The position numbers and the translations under genes are program-made. This document shows positions 49,171 to 62,040 of a stretch of DNA of 64,000 nucleotides, one piece after another. The stretch spans positions 6,428,479 through 6,492,478 of the forward strand of contig CM072899.1 of the NCBI GenBank assembly GCA_037013685.1, written 5' to 3'. The DNA is from Acridotheres tristis. Taxonomy: Eukaryota; Chordata; Aves; Passeriformes; Sturnidae. Below the pieces are notes generated by a model that had not been told where the DNA came from, ran no database searches, and saw only the letters and a list, made by a program, of their open reading frames with translations. Position 1 is the stretch's first letter. Each line of letters starts with the position of its first letter.

Positions 49171-51329
49171 TAAAATAAATAAGCAGTCCTTTCTACCTGC
49201 AGTTGTTCTCTGTGGATTTCCAACCTGCCAGTGCCTCTCCTGAAATGCAGAGTGGCTGTGGTGGGAGGCAGGAGCCTCTGCATGATCAGAAATAACTTTT
49301 AAGAGCAATAACTGGAGCTTCTGGCTATTTGAAGGATGTGATCCAATAACATCCCTGAGCAAAATACTTGCTTTTGGGAATTCTCTTTTAAAAATCACCC
49401 CTCTCTGATGACTAGTATGTGACAGTCAGTGTAAGATGACCAGGGTAGAGGACATGTGATGTCTCTCATGGATGGAGACACCATGATATGAGAGTGAACA
49501 TGGAAATGCCAGAACTGAGTCTTCTCTTGGATGTTGCTATGATAAAATCCATCTCCCTGCAGTCAAGTATTTGCACAGCCCTAGAAGAATCCAGGGCTGG
49601 GCAAAATGCTTTAAAGTTGATTCATTTGCTTTGGAAACAAAACCCTTTGGAGGTCTTGCTTCAGCTGCAAATCTATTGGGTGTCTGTTCTTCCACTCCCA
49701 GCTGTGGTATCTGCTGTGAGGTGCAGGACCAGACTCAGTCTGTAAGCACTGCAGTAATCTAACATCCAAAAGCAAAGGCACTGATGATCAGACATCACTT
49801 TAAGCCTACTCTGTCTCTATGCCAGCAGATGAATGGGACTGTGGCTGGCTGACTGTTGGATTAAAAGACTCTGACACCCAATATTTTATCAAGAGGGAAG
49901 GAATGAGATTGATCAGTCTGCATAATCTGAATGCAGAGGCTGTGTTTAACTACTGAGCAGTAGGAAAAAGTAGACTTCCATGTTTCTGACAGGGTCTTAG
50001 AGAGGCTTTGCAGATCCTGAGGAATCATTGATATCTGGCTGGAGAGAAGCTGAGAAAAATTAATTGCTGCTGTGTGAAGGGAGGCCCTTTCACTGCCAGC
50101 CGTGTGCAGCATGTTGCCTCTGAGAAAGAGAGAGTGAAGAGGGAAACAAGTCATGCATCTCTCTCACATGCTAAATTAAACCTCTGGATAACCCCATGGC
50201 AGTAAATCACTTGCCTCAAACACCAGTACTTCATTCCTCAACATGCCATGAAACCGTGTAAAAGCAGAGCTTCACATCCTGTGTGTTTGAAGCTGAAGCT
50301 TTACTTAAATGCAGAAAAGAGGGGATCTTGGGAAAACTCTGCATGGCCATTCCATACCACAGGATGAACCTGAAAGTTTTGTTGGAGTCAAAACATCCCA
50401 CGGTTAAGGTGGAAGTGGGGAAATACCTATGCTGTGGTATTTGGGTTCATGGAAATTAGGGCATGTTATATTGAATCTCCCCAGAAAATCAAACTGAGCT
50501 TCATCCACGTGGGACCAGCCTCAGTTGTGAACATTTGTGGCAAGCTGGGATCTTTCTGTGCAATTTAAGGTCCCTTTCCAGACCCTCATACCTGTAAGAA
50601 ATTGTACAAAACTCTCTTTAGTTACTAAATAACCAAGGTGACTATTGCTATACGGTGACTGAGGGTAATGCAGCATTCCCAATTAAATTATATATGTGCT
50701 GGAATTGGGCCAGAAAGAGCACTTTGGGCAGACTTTCCTCTGCCTCCCTGTGCTGTCCCCACTGTGCAGCCCCCCAGAGACCTCAGGCCAGATGCAGCCC
50801 ATGTGTTTGGGCGGATTTGCTCCTTTGCACTTGCTTTGGTCGGCAGGGCAGAGGTGGAGAGGATCTCTGTGTGTGCATGTGGATTTTCAGGCACATGAAG
50901 GAATTCAGTGTCTTTGTTAATGCTGTTTTATTAGAGGACTTAAAACACAGTGACAAGCTCTCAAATGTGCTCAAAAGTGCAAATTCTTCTGCCTCTTGCA
51001 TCTTTTCGTGACAGTGGCTGCTCAGAAAGCAGCTTTCCACCAGGAGTGGCTGGTTGGGGCTGTTCCTGGAGAGCTCTGAGACTCCTGGCCTGCAGCTCAG
51101 CTCTGGGGTTTGATCTCTTCTCTACTGTGGAAGAAACTTTGGTTTGTTTTATTCAGTCAGCATGGAAACGTGCACATCTCTGCTTTCCAGCCTGAGACTG
51201 TTGTCATCTTTAAGTCTTGCTGAACAAGTGAGATACTGTTCACTAGTTCTGAGGGCTGTTACTTAAGAAAAAAATATGTCCTTTTTCTCTTGTAGCAGAG
51301 AAAGTTGATTGTAATAACAACTGGGTTTA
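49171..51329. other. Unique non-coding DNA, nothing recognised
   Basis: Several frames at 50655-51195 overlap in all plus phases and on the minus strand, without domains. No repeats are seen. Confidence 0.55.
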
Positions 51330-51680
51330 CACTATCTTGTTTTAAAAAAATCTAATAAATGTTTAACACATTAACAAAGTCAATACACGCTCCAGCAGCA
51401 GTCTATCTGTGTTTCCTGTGCTCTTTTTTTAAGCTTGGCATACAAAGTACCATTTAAATACCATGGTGAAAAGGGCAAGCATTCGATTTAATGCCTTTGA
51501 AATAATTCTGGAATTAAATCCTGGGCAATATATCTCAGTCGAGCAGTGTTGCATGTAGCCACATGCAGCTAATGAGCCATCAAAGGCAATACTTTAAATC
51601 CCCATGCATACAGTACACAAATTCTTTATTTCTGCTGTCATAACACAAATCACAAACCTTGATTCTAAATCAAACACAGG
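51330..51680. promoter_or_regulatory. Strong candidate conserved enhancer block
   Basis: About 350 bases free of open frames, repeats and simple sequence. It is AT-rich but retains CpG in isolated words (ACACGCTCC, ATTCGATTTAATGCC and CAGTCGAGC). A TCF/LEF word ATCAAAG lies at 51579-51585, a small hairpin TGCATGT/ACATGCA at 51550-51567, and TTTAAAT words occur near 51454 and 51594. Retained CpG in unique AT-rich DNA is often seen in deeply conserved elements. Conservation itself is not visible here. Confidence 0.35.
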
Positions 51681-52564
51681 TAAAAGAAAAAAGGGGGGAA
51701 ATAGAACAAGAGGAAAAAGAAGGGAGCAGCTTCGTGGCTAATTGGAAAGAAATTTGAAACAATGGGGGTTTCTTTCAACACCATTAATCACCTCTGCTGG
51801 AACATCCTTCACAACCCAAGCTTTTCTTGTCCCCGTTGCTATTTTCCCTCTTTAACATGGTACAGAATGTACATAATCGTTGTTATTCTTGAAAGCCATT
51901 TCTGTCATGCTGTGGTGGAAGGGCTTGCAGTACAGGGCTGTCACAGATCCCTTTGGGCTTGGTAGGGCTGCAGGTTTCCTGCCTTCATCTCATTTCTGCC
52001 CTGAACTCACCAGTGAGGACACGGCTGCTCCTGCCCCGTGGGCTGGGGGGGAAGGATGCTGATGTTTTCTACCCAGTCCAGCAGAGCACAGCTGAGACAC
52101 AGGGATGTAAGGCAATGGATGTAAGAATCTGGGATGGGAGGGGAGGATATTTGTGTACAGAGTCAAGACGTGAGCTCTGCCAGCACTTCCCCTGCCTTGT
52201 TTTCCCCTAGGCGAGGTAAACATGTGCAGCTTTAGATCCATGCTGGTTGCCTCCAGGCTGCTTAATGGCCAGTGTAAAATGAGTGATGGCTGTTAGCCAG
52301 CTCCATAACCATGAGCACTCACCTTCCTAAATCCTTGAGATACCTGGAAGGAGGAGCAGGCTCTGCTGAGGGCTGCCTGGGGCTCCTGCTGCCCTCGAGC
52401 AGATGATCAGCACTGGCAATTGTGGAAAGACACACCAGTGACCTTGGCCACCTTGATTTTCCACAGGGACTGTGGGGACTTCAAAGTAGAGCATTCCCAC
52501 GCTGTTTTCCATTTGGTTAAGCTACTTGCCAGCAAAACAGCTGAATGGGCACTCAGTGTGTATA
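51681..52564. other. Unique non-coding DNA, nothing recognised
   Basis: A purine-rich start (about 51680-51730) is followed by ordinary sequence with opposed short frames at 51953-52241. Confidence 0.5.
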
Positions 52565-52611
52565 ACTACTACTACTACTTTTATTATTATTATTACATAT
52601 TATTACTATTT
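52565..52611. repeat. Trinucleotide microsatellite (ACT)5 then (TTA)n
   Basis: Five ACT units pass directly into an interrupted TTA array with CATA and CTA imperfections. It is likely length-polymorphic. The tyrosine-rich reading of one frame here is an artefact of the repeat. Confidence 0.92.
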
Positions 52612-53139
52612 TAAAGGTGGGCAGTCACTGCACTTAAGCAGGCTGGTAGCTGTGAAGTGAGGGGCTGTGAACTCCACATGCATCATTCCCAGAGTATTTT
52701 CTTGGCTGGTTTGTTTTGAACAGTTTCCTGGGGAGGGGTTTTAATGACTCATGTCAGAGATCCTTTAATTGCACGATGCTGATGGAAGCTGGAGAATGAG
52801 CAGCTGTAAGAAGCACCATTGTGTTGGCTGAAAGGGGTTTGAAAGCTCACAGGTAGTGCTTACCTTAAAATGCCCAGGGTAAAAAGAGAGGGAGGAGGGA
52901 AAGGTTATTATTGCTGGTGCAGCTGCATCAGTGTGGCACAGAGGAATTAACCTGTGCTGATATGTCAGGGAGGGGATCAGTCAGACCCCTGGAGTTGTGC
53001 TGGAATGCTGTGGTGATCCCACATGCACACAGCCACGTGCACGTGTGGATCACATTCATGTGTGGAAAGGTGTTCCCTTGCAGTATTCTCAAGTGGTGAG
53101 TGAAGAAGCCTGAGCGGGAATTTGTAACTACAATAATCC
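52612..53139. other. Unique non-coding DNA containing tandem E-boxes
   Basis: Apart from the E-box pair listed separately, nothing is recognised. Confidence 0.5.
53034..53045. promoter_or_regulatory. Tandem CACGTG E-boxes
   Basis: CACGTGCACGTG is two abutting canonical E-boxes and also a perfect 12-bp palindrome. CACGTG is bound by bHLH factors such as USF, MYC/MAX, TFE3/MITF and CLOCK/BMAL1. The circadian arrangement usually has six or seven bases between boxes, which is absent here. Two CpG survive in a CpG-poor setting. A surrounding alternation of C/A and G/T (from about 53024) means it could also be a decayed CA-type repeat. Confidence 0.35.
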
Positions 53140-53400
53140 TTTCAAAAATAATTAACAATCTAGTAAGCAATAATGAAAAATACTTAGGAGAGTGGAGGCG
53201 AGGTCTGTAAAAGTCCTTCAGCCTGCTGTATTAATCAGGGTATTCCCAAGCTTTTACTGTTTATCTTTGTAATGTAATTTTTGAGCAAAACAATGTTTTT
53301 ACATTCTTATTTAAATGTTATCACCAGCTCTCACTAATGGAGTGGTTAAGAGGTTACAACATTTTAGCAAGCTTTGAGTTTTCTCTGGTTTTGATCCTCA
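53140..53400. promoter_or_regulatory. Candidate AT-rich enhancer-like block
   Basis: AT-rich, CpG-poor and frame-poor. AATAATTAACAATC near 53148 combines homeodomain and SOX-like cores, and ACAATG words recur near 53290. Function is inferred. Confidence 0.25.
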
Positions 53401-55062
53401 GGCACTATGACTCAGATTTGTGTGAGATGCTTAACTTTCTGGCAAAAGAGGTATAGAAAATAAATCAACCTTTACCATTGTAATTAAAATAGCATTTTCT
53501 ACTTCAAAGTGTTTTTGTCTATGTGTTTATATAGCACATACAAATTCTGCAGGTTTTTTTCCTATAGTGGAAATTCTATTCATGTCTTAAAAAAAAGAGT
53601 GGTCCTCTATATGTAGTATACATTAATGTGATCAATAGAGATATTTTCCACATTCCATTGCAAATATTTATAAACTACACACTAGTGCAATTTACTCTGA
53701 AATGTATTTTCTCTCACAAAGGTTTCCTGTTTGTCATGGTATTTATCCAACTGGAAAACACTGAATAATGGGAATGTGTTAACAGAACAAGCTAGAAGGA
53801 TACAAATCATTCTCTTTCTTCCTCTTGTGGGAATAATGTGAATATTTATAGATCTGGAAAGCTTATAGGAGTCTGTAATAAGTAAGAGCTGAGCCATCCT
53901 TTGTGCTGATGCCATTTCTTGCTTTGACCTGCACATCCATCAGTTAGGAGCTGTAGCACCAAGGAGACTGAATTGAATCAGTCATCTATACTTAAGCCAA
54001 ATTTGTGGGTGTGTTTTCTGTTAAAATTGCAGTAGAGCAGGAAAGAAGTTGCAGAGCCCCACTAGGCTAATGCTATTTGCAGCACATGGCAAAAAGACAT
54101 TTGAATGTTGACCTGAGGAGGAAGGTGGCTTCTTGTTTTTAGATATTGCTGTGAAGTTGCCTAGGTCAAACACAAGAGCTATTTCACAGCCTTGTCTGGG
54201 GCAGCCAGCAGTGCTCCCACGTGGAATTTAGCAGGGTTCCCAGGCCTTGGAAGCCGTCATCTTTTGCCAAACTGTTTTATGTGGAAGGTGGGTAGGGTTT
54301 TATGAGAAGTGAAAGCATGCTGATAACACAAAAGAGGAGGTTCCAGTGAGCTCCTCTCGCTTATTGAAGCCAACTGATGGAGCGGGGAAAGGAGGAGGGT
54401 TAACACAATCCAGTGGGAAAGCAGAGAGCAGAAAAAGCACTTCAAAGCAAAGGCTGAGCAGGGGTCAGGAGCAGTGTCAGGTCCAAAGAGAAATGGAGAG
54501 GGGAAAACCTGAACTCCCCGCGACTTCCCTGACAAAGAGAGCAGTCTCGGGTGCTAGAGGGAAGAGGGGAGGCTGGCTGAAATGGAAACACCACAGGGAA
54601 AAGATTAGAGAAATCTGGAAGAAAGAAATCTCGCTGTGATTTTAAAAGTAGGGAAAGAAAAAAAACAGTGAAAACTGTCATGTTGTTTTGTCTGTCATGG
54701 GTTTCCAGGTAGGAGCAGAGCTCCAAAAGCGAGTGGGAATGTGCACATGTCTTGTAAAAGGAGATGCAAAGTTCAATTCAAGGGTTTAGCCTAGCTCATT
54801 CTTCATACAACTCTGTCATGCAAAGTTCACACTGGAGATTGTTGTTGTTGGCTTTAGGACTGAAGGCTAATTCTGACTGGGATAAAAGTCACTCCTTCTG
54901 TAATATGCAAACAGCCCAAGTTAAATCTGCAGGAGAGATCCTCAATTCCTTGTTCATATATAGCCAAAACTAATCAATAAAATATATTTAAAGACTCACT
55001 TGGGATCATAGATCTTATAATAGCCTTCTAGAATGTTTAACTTTTATCAAAGTGTTTTGCTT
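53401..55062. other. Unique non-coding DNA, nothing recognised
   Basis: The AT-rich first half (to about 53700) gives way to a purine-rich stretch at 54370-54660. That stretch keeps a Lys/Arg/Glu-rich frame of 97 codons open on the plus strand. I attribute this to composition because opposed frames are also open. Confidence 0.5.
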
Positions 55063-55099
55063 GGCATAAAGCAACTGCATAGGCATAAAGCAACTGCAT
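55063..55099. repeat. Two-copy 19-bp tandem duplication
   Basis: GGCATAAAGCAACTGCAT occurs at 55063-55080 and again at 55082-55099, separated by one base. Identity is complete, so the event is recent. Confidence 0.95.
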
Positions 55100-58000
55100 C
55101 CCACCACAGTCAGTGTCATAGAGGAGCTGGGAAGCTATCTGTTATAAAATTTATACAATTATGTGTTGTCTCAGGATGGAGGCAAAGCAACCTCAACAAA
55201 GAACATAGGGCAGGAAGAATGGTTTGTGTTAAATCTGGCTTTGGAAGAGGAGAGGAAATAAGTGTCAAGTGTGACACAAGATGTGCTGGGGTCACATCCC
55301 CACAAGTGACTGCTGTGCCCACATGCAGGGGCTGGTAGGAAGTGGGGTGTAGGGCCACACATGCAGCTTCCCAGCAGGAATGACAAGCATTCCCTTCAGG
55401 AGAAGTCTGACTAGCTGATACCAAAGCGCAGAGGAGGATCCCACTGGCTTGTGCTGAAGCACTGGCCCTTTGCCTGGCTGCTGGCAAGCTCTCAGGGACT
55501 CTGGGTTTCCAGGGCTGCTGGCTCAGTGCCTCTCAGCCATTCAGGCTGCTCCTGGCTCTGGTATCTGCAGGTTTGGGATAGATGTGTCCCAGCAGCTGCC
55601 TGGGTTGAGGGTACCCAGCTCCATGGTTCCCATTTGGAGGAGGCAGCAGTTTGGCATCTTCTGCTGCACTCTTCTGACAGCCTGGGAAAGGCCTGGGGAC
55701 ACCTGGCTCCCTCTCGGGTTACTGGAAAGAAAGGATGAGTGCCTGGCAGCTCAAGGGACCAAAAAATGGGAATCTCAGCTGTTGTCTAATTTGGAAAAAC
55801 TTAATATTGTTTTGATGGGTTTTCTTTTTCATTTCTTGTCTGTAAAGAATGCTCTAATTTCTGGTCTTCTCTCCAAAACAGAATGATGATAATTTTATTC
55901 CAAACTTCCCATGGACTAAATTTCAGTCATTCTAACCTCCAGATTAATCAGATTTTCTCTTGCATGTCTGTTGTCCAAACCACTGTCTCTGTTTTTCTGT
56001 GCTTGTCCAACTGATCCCTCTGGCCTAGAACAACCCCAAAATAGAGTCAGATCTTATGGTTAAGAGAAAATTCCAGGTTAAGGAGCAAATTGATGCAAAA
56101 CATTCAGTGTCTGACAGCATCAGTTGTGTTAATAATTATTGAAGGAGGGATTCCCCTGTCGTTGTGATGATTTCTGGGCCAGAATCTCAGTGATGAGGTC
56201 ATACTGTCCCCAATGAAAAGGTGAAATACATAAACATTTAAGAGAGTGGCTGTGCACCAGTGGTTGGCAGTGTATTGGTTATTGAGAATCTTCAGTCACC
56301 AGAAAGTCAGGAAGGAATTTTTTGGTTTATTTTCATGTAGTGGAGAGCTAGATTCCTGCAGGAGGAAAACGTCTTGTGTGCTCAGAGCAAGTGCTTGGGT
56401 CTTGGAGGTTGCTGGGTGTCTTGACCCTAGGAATAACACCTGGGATAATAGTTCCATCATTAATGTGCAGGAAATAGCCCTGTCCAAAATCTTAAATTGT
56501 CCCCTTGCTGGTGTGGGTGTCCTGGCTCAGGTCTCTCTGCCTTTCCTTGCTACCAGGGGAAGTGGTGGAATGCTGAAGAATCTCATCTGTGCTCTGGGTG
56601 ATGTGTCTTGTCCTGGAATTGCCACTCTAGTGCCTGCAGTAACCCACAGCAATATTAATCTGTAGCTTTTGGGAGCTGGTGAGGTTTGCACCTTGGACAT
56701 GCAGCACCTTAGGCATGAAAAAATGTTCTGGAGAGTCTCTGCTGTACCAAAACCAGAAATAAATTGATCCAAGAATGTCCCTCCACATTAAGAAATTCAG
56801 TTATTAAATGCACTTCATTTCAGGAGGTCTGTGATAGAGCTTTTGGGAATTTCAATTAGTAAGTCAGGTTGGTGTGTCGTGAGTGCCCCTTCTCACACTG
56901 CAGTATTATTTTTAATCAAACTCTTAAAAATTAATGCTTTTAAAAGAAACAAAAGCCACTTCAGGAGAACGTTGTGTCCTGAAGTACCCCAAGCAATAAC
57001 ACTGCTCCAAATTCCTGCTCTGTGTGTGGTGAGACCAGGACAAGCCTGGGACTTTCTATTATGAGACCTGAGCCACTGCCACTGGTGAGAAATGGAATAA
57101 GAAGGGTGGAAGGGAGTCTGTAACAACACAGAGGCAAGGCTGCTGTCTGAAGTTGGCCCTTTCCATAACCTGGGGTGTCAGCAATAGTTTTGCTGAGGTT
57201 TATTTTAATGGCTCTCAGTGGTTAGGACAGATTGGCAGAGGCTGGGCTCACACCCTGCCTTGGAGGAGCAGCCTGGAGTGGGCAGTGGCACCTCCACACC
57301 CAGCCCCAAGGGGACTGTGTTCCACTTGTCCCCCCGTGCCCTTTGGCTCCTGCTCTCCCTGCTGAGCCTGGCAAAAAGGCCTCCAATTATTTCCAATTGC
57401 AGTGATGGTTTTGTGCCAGGTCAGACACCATCCCTGTGGCCAGGAGCGATTGGCCACCTCATTAGGGCACTGCTGCCTTCAGTGGTGGCTGCTCTGTCAC
57501 AGCTGTCAGGGCTCTGTGCTGCACACAGCTGCATCCCCACCACAGCTGGGATGGTCAGAGACCTTTGGGTGGCCCTGTTGCACCCATGGGCTCCTCAATC
57601 TGGAGGTTTCTTTGCCTTACAGGGAGCGGCTCTGTATAAAATTGAGTGGTCCAAGGACAGATCCAGCCCAAGCTGAATTAAGTTGTAGCCTCTGATGTGG
57701 TGAAGTAGCACTCTCCTCTTCATTTTTATGTTGAACCTACAAAAAAGGCTTGTGAACGATATAGTATAGATTTTGTTCATGTTAGAAGAAATCTGGGGAT
57801 TGGTGGGTTGTCTGAGGGATGGATACATACACAAGCAAACAAGGGTTGTGGAAAGGGAGGCAGCTGGAAGAGAAGTAAAATTGTGTAGAGGAGAACTGAG
57901 GTGATCTCCCATCCCCAGGAGAAAGAACAGTTCTCTAGTCCCTACAATTACTGCACCTAAAATCATGGCTAAATAATCTCAGAGGAGCTTAGACAGGGAG

Positions 58001-58500
58001 TCAGAGAAGTGTAAATCACCATAGCTTCAAAAATCTACAGTTCTAGAAAGAATAGCATGTCCTACAGGGAATGGCAGCACTGAGAACAACTCTCTTCCTT
58101 TTGTGCAGCATAACTACACAGGGATGATTTTTATGCTGTAGGATTTTGAGTCATTTGCTGAAGATTGAGATGTCCAAAAGCGAATGGGGTTTATACATCT
58201 GATTTTGGGAGCAGGATTTTGCACTCTCTGAGAGCAAACATTTATTTCAGAAATGGTTACTCAGGGAAAGAATGACTGCACACCTTGTACTTGCAGAAGT
58301 TGTAGTTGTGTGTCTTTGTCAATTAAGAGTTGCAGAATGCAAACACATCTTTAGGGTACCCAGCTATGAGCTCTGTGTGTCTTGAACACACAGGGAAATG
58401 CTAATTCTATTTCTGATGGCCTCTAAGCAGCTGTGTGCCTGCTTGCTTCCAAAAATGTAGTTACAGAGATGTTTCAGGAGTCTCTCCTGCTCTTCTGAGG
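55100..58500. other. Non-coding DNA, GC-richer patches, no gene recognised
   Basis: Overlapping frames of 95-152 codons occur at 55116-55886 and 57153-57695 in several phases and on both strands, without domains. Composition is GC-richer but CpG-poor, unlike a promoter. Confidence 0.5.
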
Positions 58501-61076
58501 CACTGGATAACAAAAATGCCTCTTACAATGGTCTTACTCCAAATACCCTTGAGCTCACTGCTTGGCAATTCAAAGGCAGGCAGTAATAAAATACTCCTGG
58601 AATGTAGAAGCTCTTTCTCCACCCTGCCAATAAACTCTTGAATTATTTGCACATTGCATTTAATTCTTTTATTGTAACAAAAAGAAAGTTCAGCTGATGT
58701 GCTCATTTAAGCAAGATGTTAGTGTCGATCTTTTCTACTCTGTGGTGCTGCATCCATCCTTAGTCTCCAGGAATGTGCTTCTCGATTCAATTGGATTTGG
58801 GTTGTTTACTGGTTGGTTTTTATGACCTTCCTTCTATTCCAGCAGTTTGGTTCCTGGGGGCAGCAGAAGGTTTCCTCTGAAGGCATTAATTCATTGTCAT
58901 TGTGACATTCTGTCTGTTCCCTTCTCCCTTCTGTCATTGCCTTCTGTTCCCTCTTCTGTTTCCTCTTCCTTTGCAATGGCTGTTTAAGGAGGAAGGGACC
59001 ATACACTGGACCCTCAGCCTGGATTGTTGCTCTTCATTTTCTAGAATTGCTGTGTAGTGCTGAAAGATTGTCAGCAATATTTATGGTATTGTGTATTACA
59101 ATAGCAGCCAGAGGCCCAAAGCAAACACAAGGGCCTTTGTGCTTCCCATCATGCAAAACAGAAGTCCTACACCATGAAACATCAAAATGCACAAGACAGG
59201 CATTGAGTTGGGGAATGTCCAGTCACTGGGAGTTTCCCACTTCTTAAGCTGTTGCATTTTGAGACTGGAATTCTCTCTGTAGAGCTGGAATAATAATTTC
59301 CTCTGTCCATGTTAGGTTTAAATCTTTGTTATATGTTAAAAATTTGTCTATCCTGGTGTAGAGCAACAATAAACATTTCCTTTTACTTTTCCTTTTTATA
59401 TTCCCTTTTCTCTGAGACTGTGTTTCTAAACATTCACTTTCTTCTCACCTCCCTCTCTTTTATTTAAGCACAGACCCACAACAAATCCATCAATCCCAAA
59501 CCAGCCAATTTACCTTTTTTCCCCTCTTGAGGGATGCATTTATGTGTTTAGCAAGATCACCAAGCTCACTAAAGATTGCTTACTTAATCTGTGTGATTCC
59601 TTACATTTACATAACTACATGTAAAACTGGCTGAAACACCTATCAAAACATCATTGCAAACCTGTGCTTTACCTTCTATTTTGTTTAGGGAAACCAGACC
59701 TAAAAGAGTGTGTTCTGTTCCTTTGGGAAGGTTTTGCCTTTTATGTTGATCTAAGCTGAGGTGTACTTTACATGAGGGTGGGTTAATGCACTGCAGGACT
59801 TGGGACAGCCCAAAGCTCTGGGGGTCTGGAAAAGTCAACCATGGGCTCAGGAATTTTACCTTTACAAAAAGCTGCTTAATTCTCAACAGACTCAAGTATT
59901 TTATACTGCAGAACTTAGACCACAGGAGCAGAGAGTGAAATATTAAGGGTTGCTTCAGTCTTGGAGAGATTTCTCTATGCAGGCAAAGACAGGAGATCAC
60001 AGAAATTAAAGGATGGCTCTAATGGGGTGTTAGTCTCCCCTGCACATTCTGAATCTTCAGCTGCCAAAAGCTCAGAAAGCTGAGAGCATTCTCATCCTGA
60101 AAAACTGAATTGTAATGCAAAAAAAAAATCACTATCTTTAACAGAGAAAATCACAAATCTTGCATTGATTGTTTTCTTTGCTATATTGTGAGGCCTTTAC
60201 ATCTCTCAGCTGTATTGGGGTGACCACAATGAAACAGTTGAAGTGTAATGACACTTCATAGTTCGTTTGACAAGTTGAAGTTGTGTTGTCAGCTTTGTAA
60301 TAAAGCAAAAAAGCTAAAACATTGTCTTTCTTTTCTGAAAACACCAGTTTTGTGTTTAAAAAAAATAAAGAAGTCTTGTGATGAAAGTAGGTAACAGAAG
60401 GCATTGTAGTACATGCAGATATTGGGATCAGGTGCTGCCCTGTGTGAGAGGGAGGAGGATTGGGCCATCCCTGAGGACTGGGAAAAGCCTACCAATAGTG
60501 TATATTTGACCTTTCTCTTTCTGGAGACCAGTGATTGAAAAGGGAGACTCAGAGTTCCCATTCCTTGTTCAAGACTCTGTAGGAGAACATGAGCCATAAT
60601 TGGATTTTTTACCTGTAAAAAAGCTCGAGTCAAGAGCAGATTCTTGGCTTGGCTTTTTCCCAGTCTAAAGGGAACAGTTCACTTGAGGTAAAGAACATCA
60701 GTCACTGTTCTCTGCCAGCAGAGTGCCTGGGAAATGGGGTACACCTGGTTACCAGAAACCTTTGATAGATCTTTTCCATTAAAGACTGCATGAAGACCTG
60801 CATTTTTCTAATCTGGTGCAGAAAGTGTATGAAAAATATTTGGAAAAGGCTACATGGCAGTTAATGCTGGTAAACTTCATTTTAAAGCCTTTGGTGAGGG
60901 CTCCAATCTTGCATTAGTTATAGATGTCATGAGGACAAAACCAAATGTCAACAGGCTCTTAGAGTAAGGCAGTAAAGCCTTGGGTACATTCTGTTGCCTT
61001 AAGATGGATTTTTGTCTGTGGCATTCTTGCACAGACTGGAAGGTCAGATTTTGAATAGGATGTGATGCTCATATTA
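58501..61076. other. Unique non-coding DNA with pyrimidine-rich tracts
   Basis: C/T-rich tracts lie at about 58905-58975 and 59380-59465. A 138-codon minus frame at 59584-60000 has no domain. No gene or repeat family is recognised. Confidence 0.5.
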
Positions 61077-61092
61077 AAAAAAAAAAAAAAAA
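61077..61092. repeat. Poly-A run, 16 bases
   Basis: Uninterrupted A16 with no recognisable retrocopy upstream. Confidence 0.9.
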
Positions 61093-61173
61093 GAAGGAAA
61101 CAGCATCATCTACAGCAGATATAACAAGTGAAATTTCTGCATTTTTATTGCTGAAATTGGGGGGTTTGTTGGA

Positions 61174-61196
61174 TTTTTTTTTTTTTTTTTTTTTTT
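61174..61196. repeat. Poly-T run, 23 bases
   Basis: Uninterrupted T23. Together with the A16 run 81 bases upstream it brackets unique sequence with no element I can name. Confidence 0.9.
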
Positions 61197-61739
61197 GCAA
61201 AAACATAGTAAGACAATGTTTGGCACAAAGCTAAGTAGTCTTGTACCCCAAACATATATTATGGACTCCAATAAATTGTAGATGTATTTGACTGGGATTA
61301 AAGTTGCAGGGTGTGCCCCATGTTAAGCAAGCAACACACTTTGGACAAAAGCAATATTTAGAAATGGAACTTTCAAGGTCCTTCTGAGCTTTTAAATCTT
61401 TTTGTCTCTGACAGGTGTGTTGACACAGAACATGCTCATTGAGATCTTGCAAGGTGTAACAATATTAATATTCGTTAAGGTTTCATAGAAAAACATTATA
61501 TTGCTACCTGACAATGGGTATGGAAATATTTCTTCCTTATATAGTAACATGACTAAAAATGGCACTTGAGGAAATTATGAAAGCTCCTCTTACCATGTTT
61601 TTCCATGGCTGCTGTTTCATTTCAGATTGGACAAAGGAAGAGCCCACATGATTACCTGATGGTGCCAGAAGAGCACAATCCTTTTTCACCTTTTCTTGCA
61701 CTGTTAATGGCAAAGTATGAATCACAGTTACTGCTGGGT
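61197..61739. other. Unique non-coding DNA, nothing recognised
   Basis: Two short minus-strand frames only. Confidence 0.5.
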
Positions 61740-62040
61740 TTGCCTTGATAATGATGTATGGTGGCTGGGACGTGCGTATCTGTAATTAATGAGAGGGAGT
61801 TGCATGGCTAATTCCCTGTGCACTGCTGACATCCTGTCTGCAGCTTTGTCCCTGATCTTTCACTTACGTGCCTCCAACAGCCGGTTATTGCATTACATCC
61901 TTGTATTATATAAATAACGCCTTGACCTTTGTCCTCTGCAATATTGGTTCGGTGCAGTCTTAATTCAATTTAGAAAAGAAGCCTGAGCATTTAAACCATT
62001 TAAATCTCCTTACACACCTCGAACGTTGATGGGACTATTC
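61740..62040. promoter_or_regulatory. Strong candidate conserved enhancer with nuclear-receptor DR1
   Basis: This block retains isolated CpG (GGGACGTGCG, TTACGTGCC, AACAGCCGG, AATAACGCC, GGTTCGG and CTCGAACG) in otherwise AT-rich unique DNA with no open frame. It carries TGTAATTAATGAG near 61780, a TATATAAATAACG word near 61907, and a DR1 nuclear-receptor element at 61923-61935. It is the most element-like unique stretch in the window. Conservation is inferred from texture only. Confidence 0.38.
61923..61935 (-). promoter_or_regulatory. DR1 nuclear-receptor response element
   Basis: TGACCTTTGTCCT reads AGGACA-A-AGGTCA on the minus strand: two AGGTCA-type half-sites in direct repeat with one spacer, differing from the ideal at one position. 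DR1 sites bind HNF4, COUP-TF and RXR or PPAR-RXR dimers. Binding is unproven. Confidence 0.4.
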
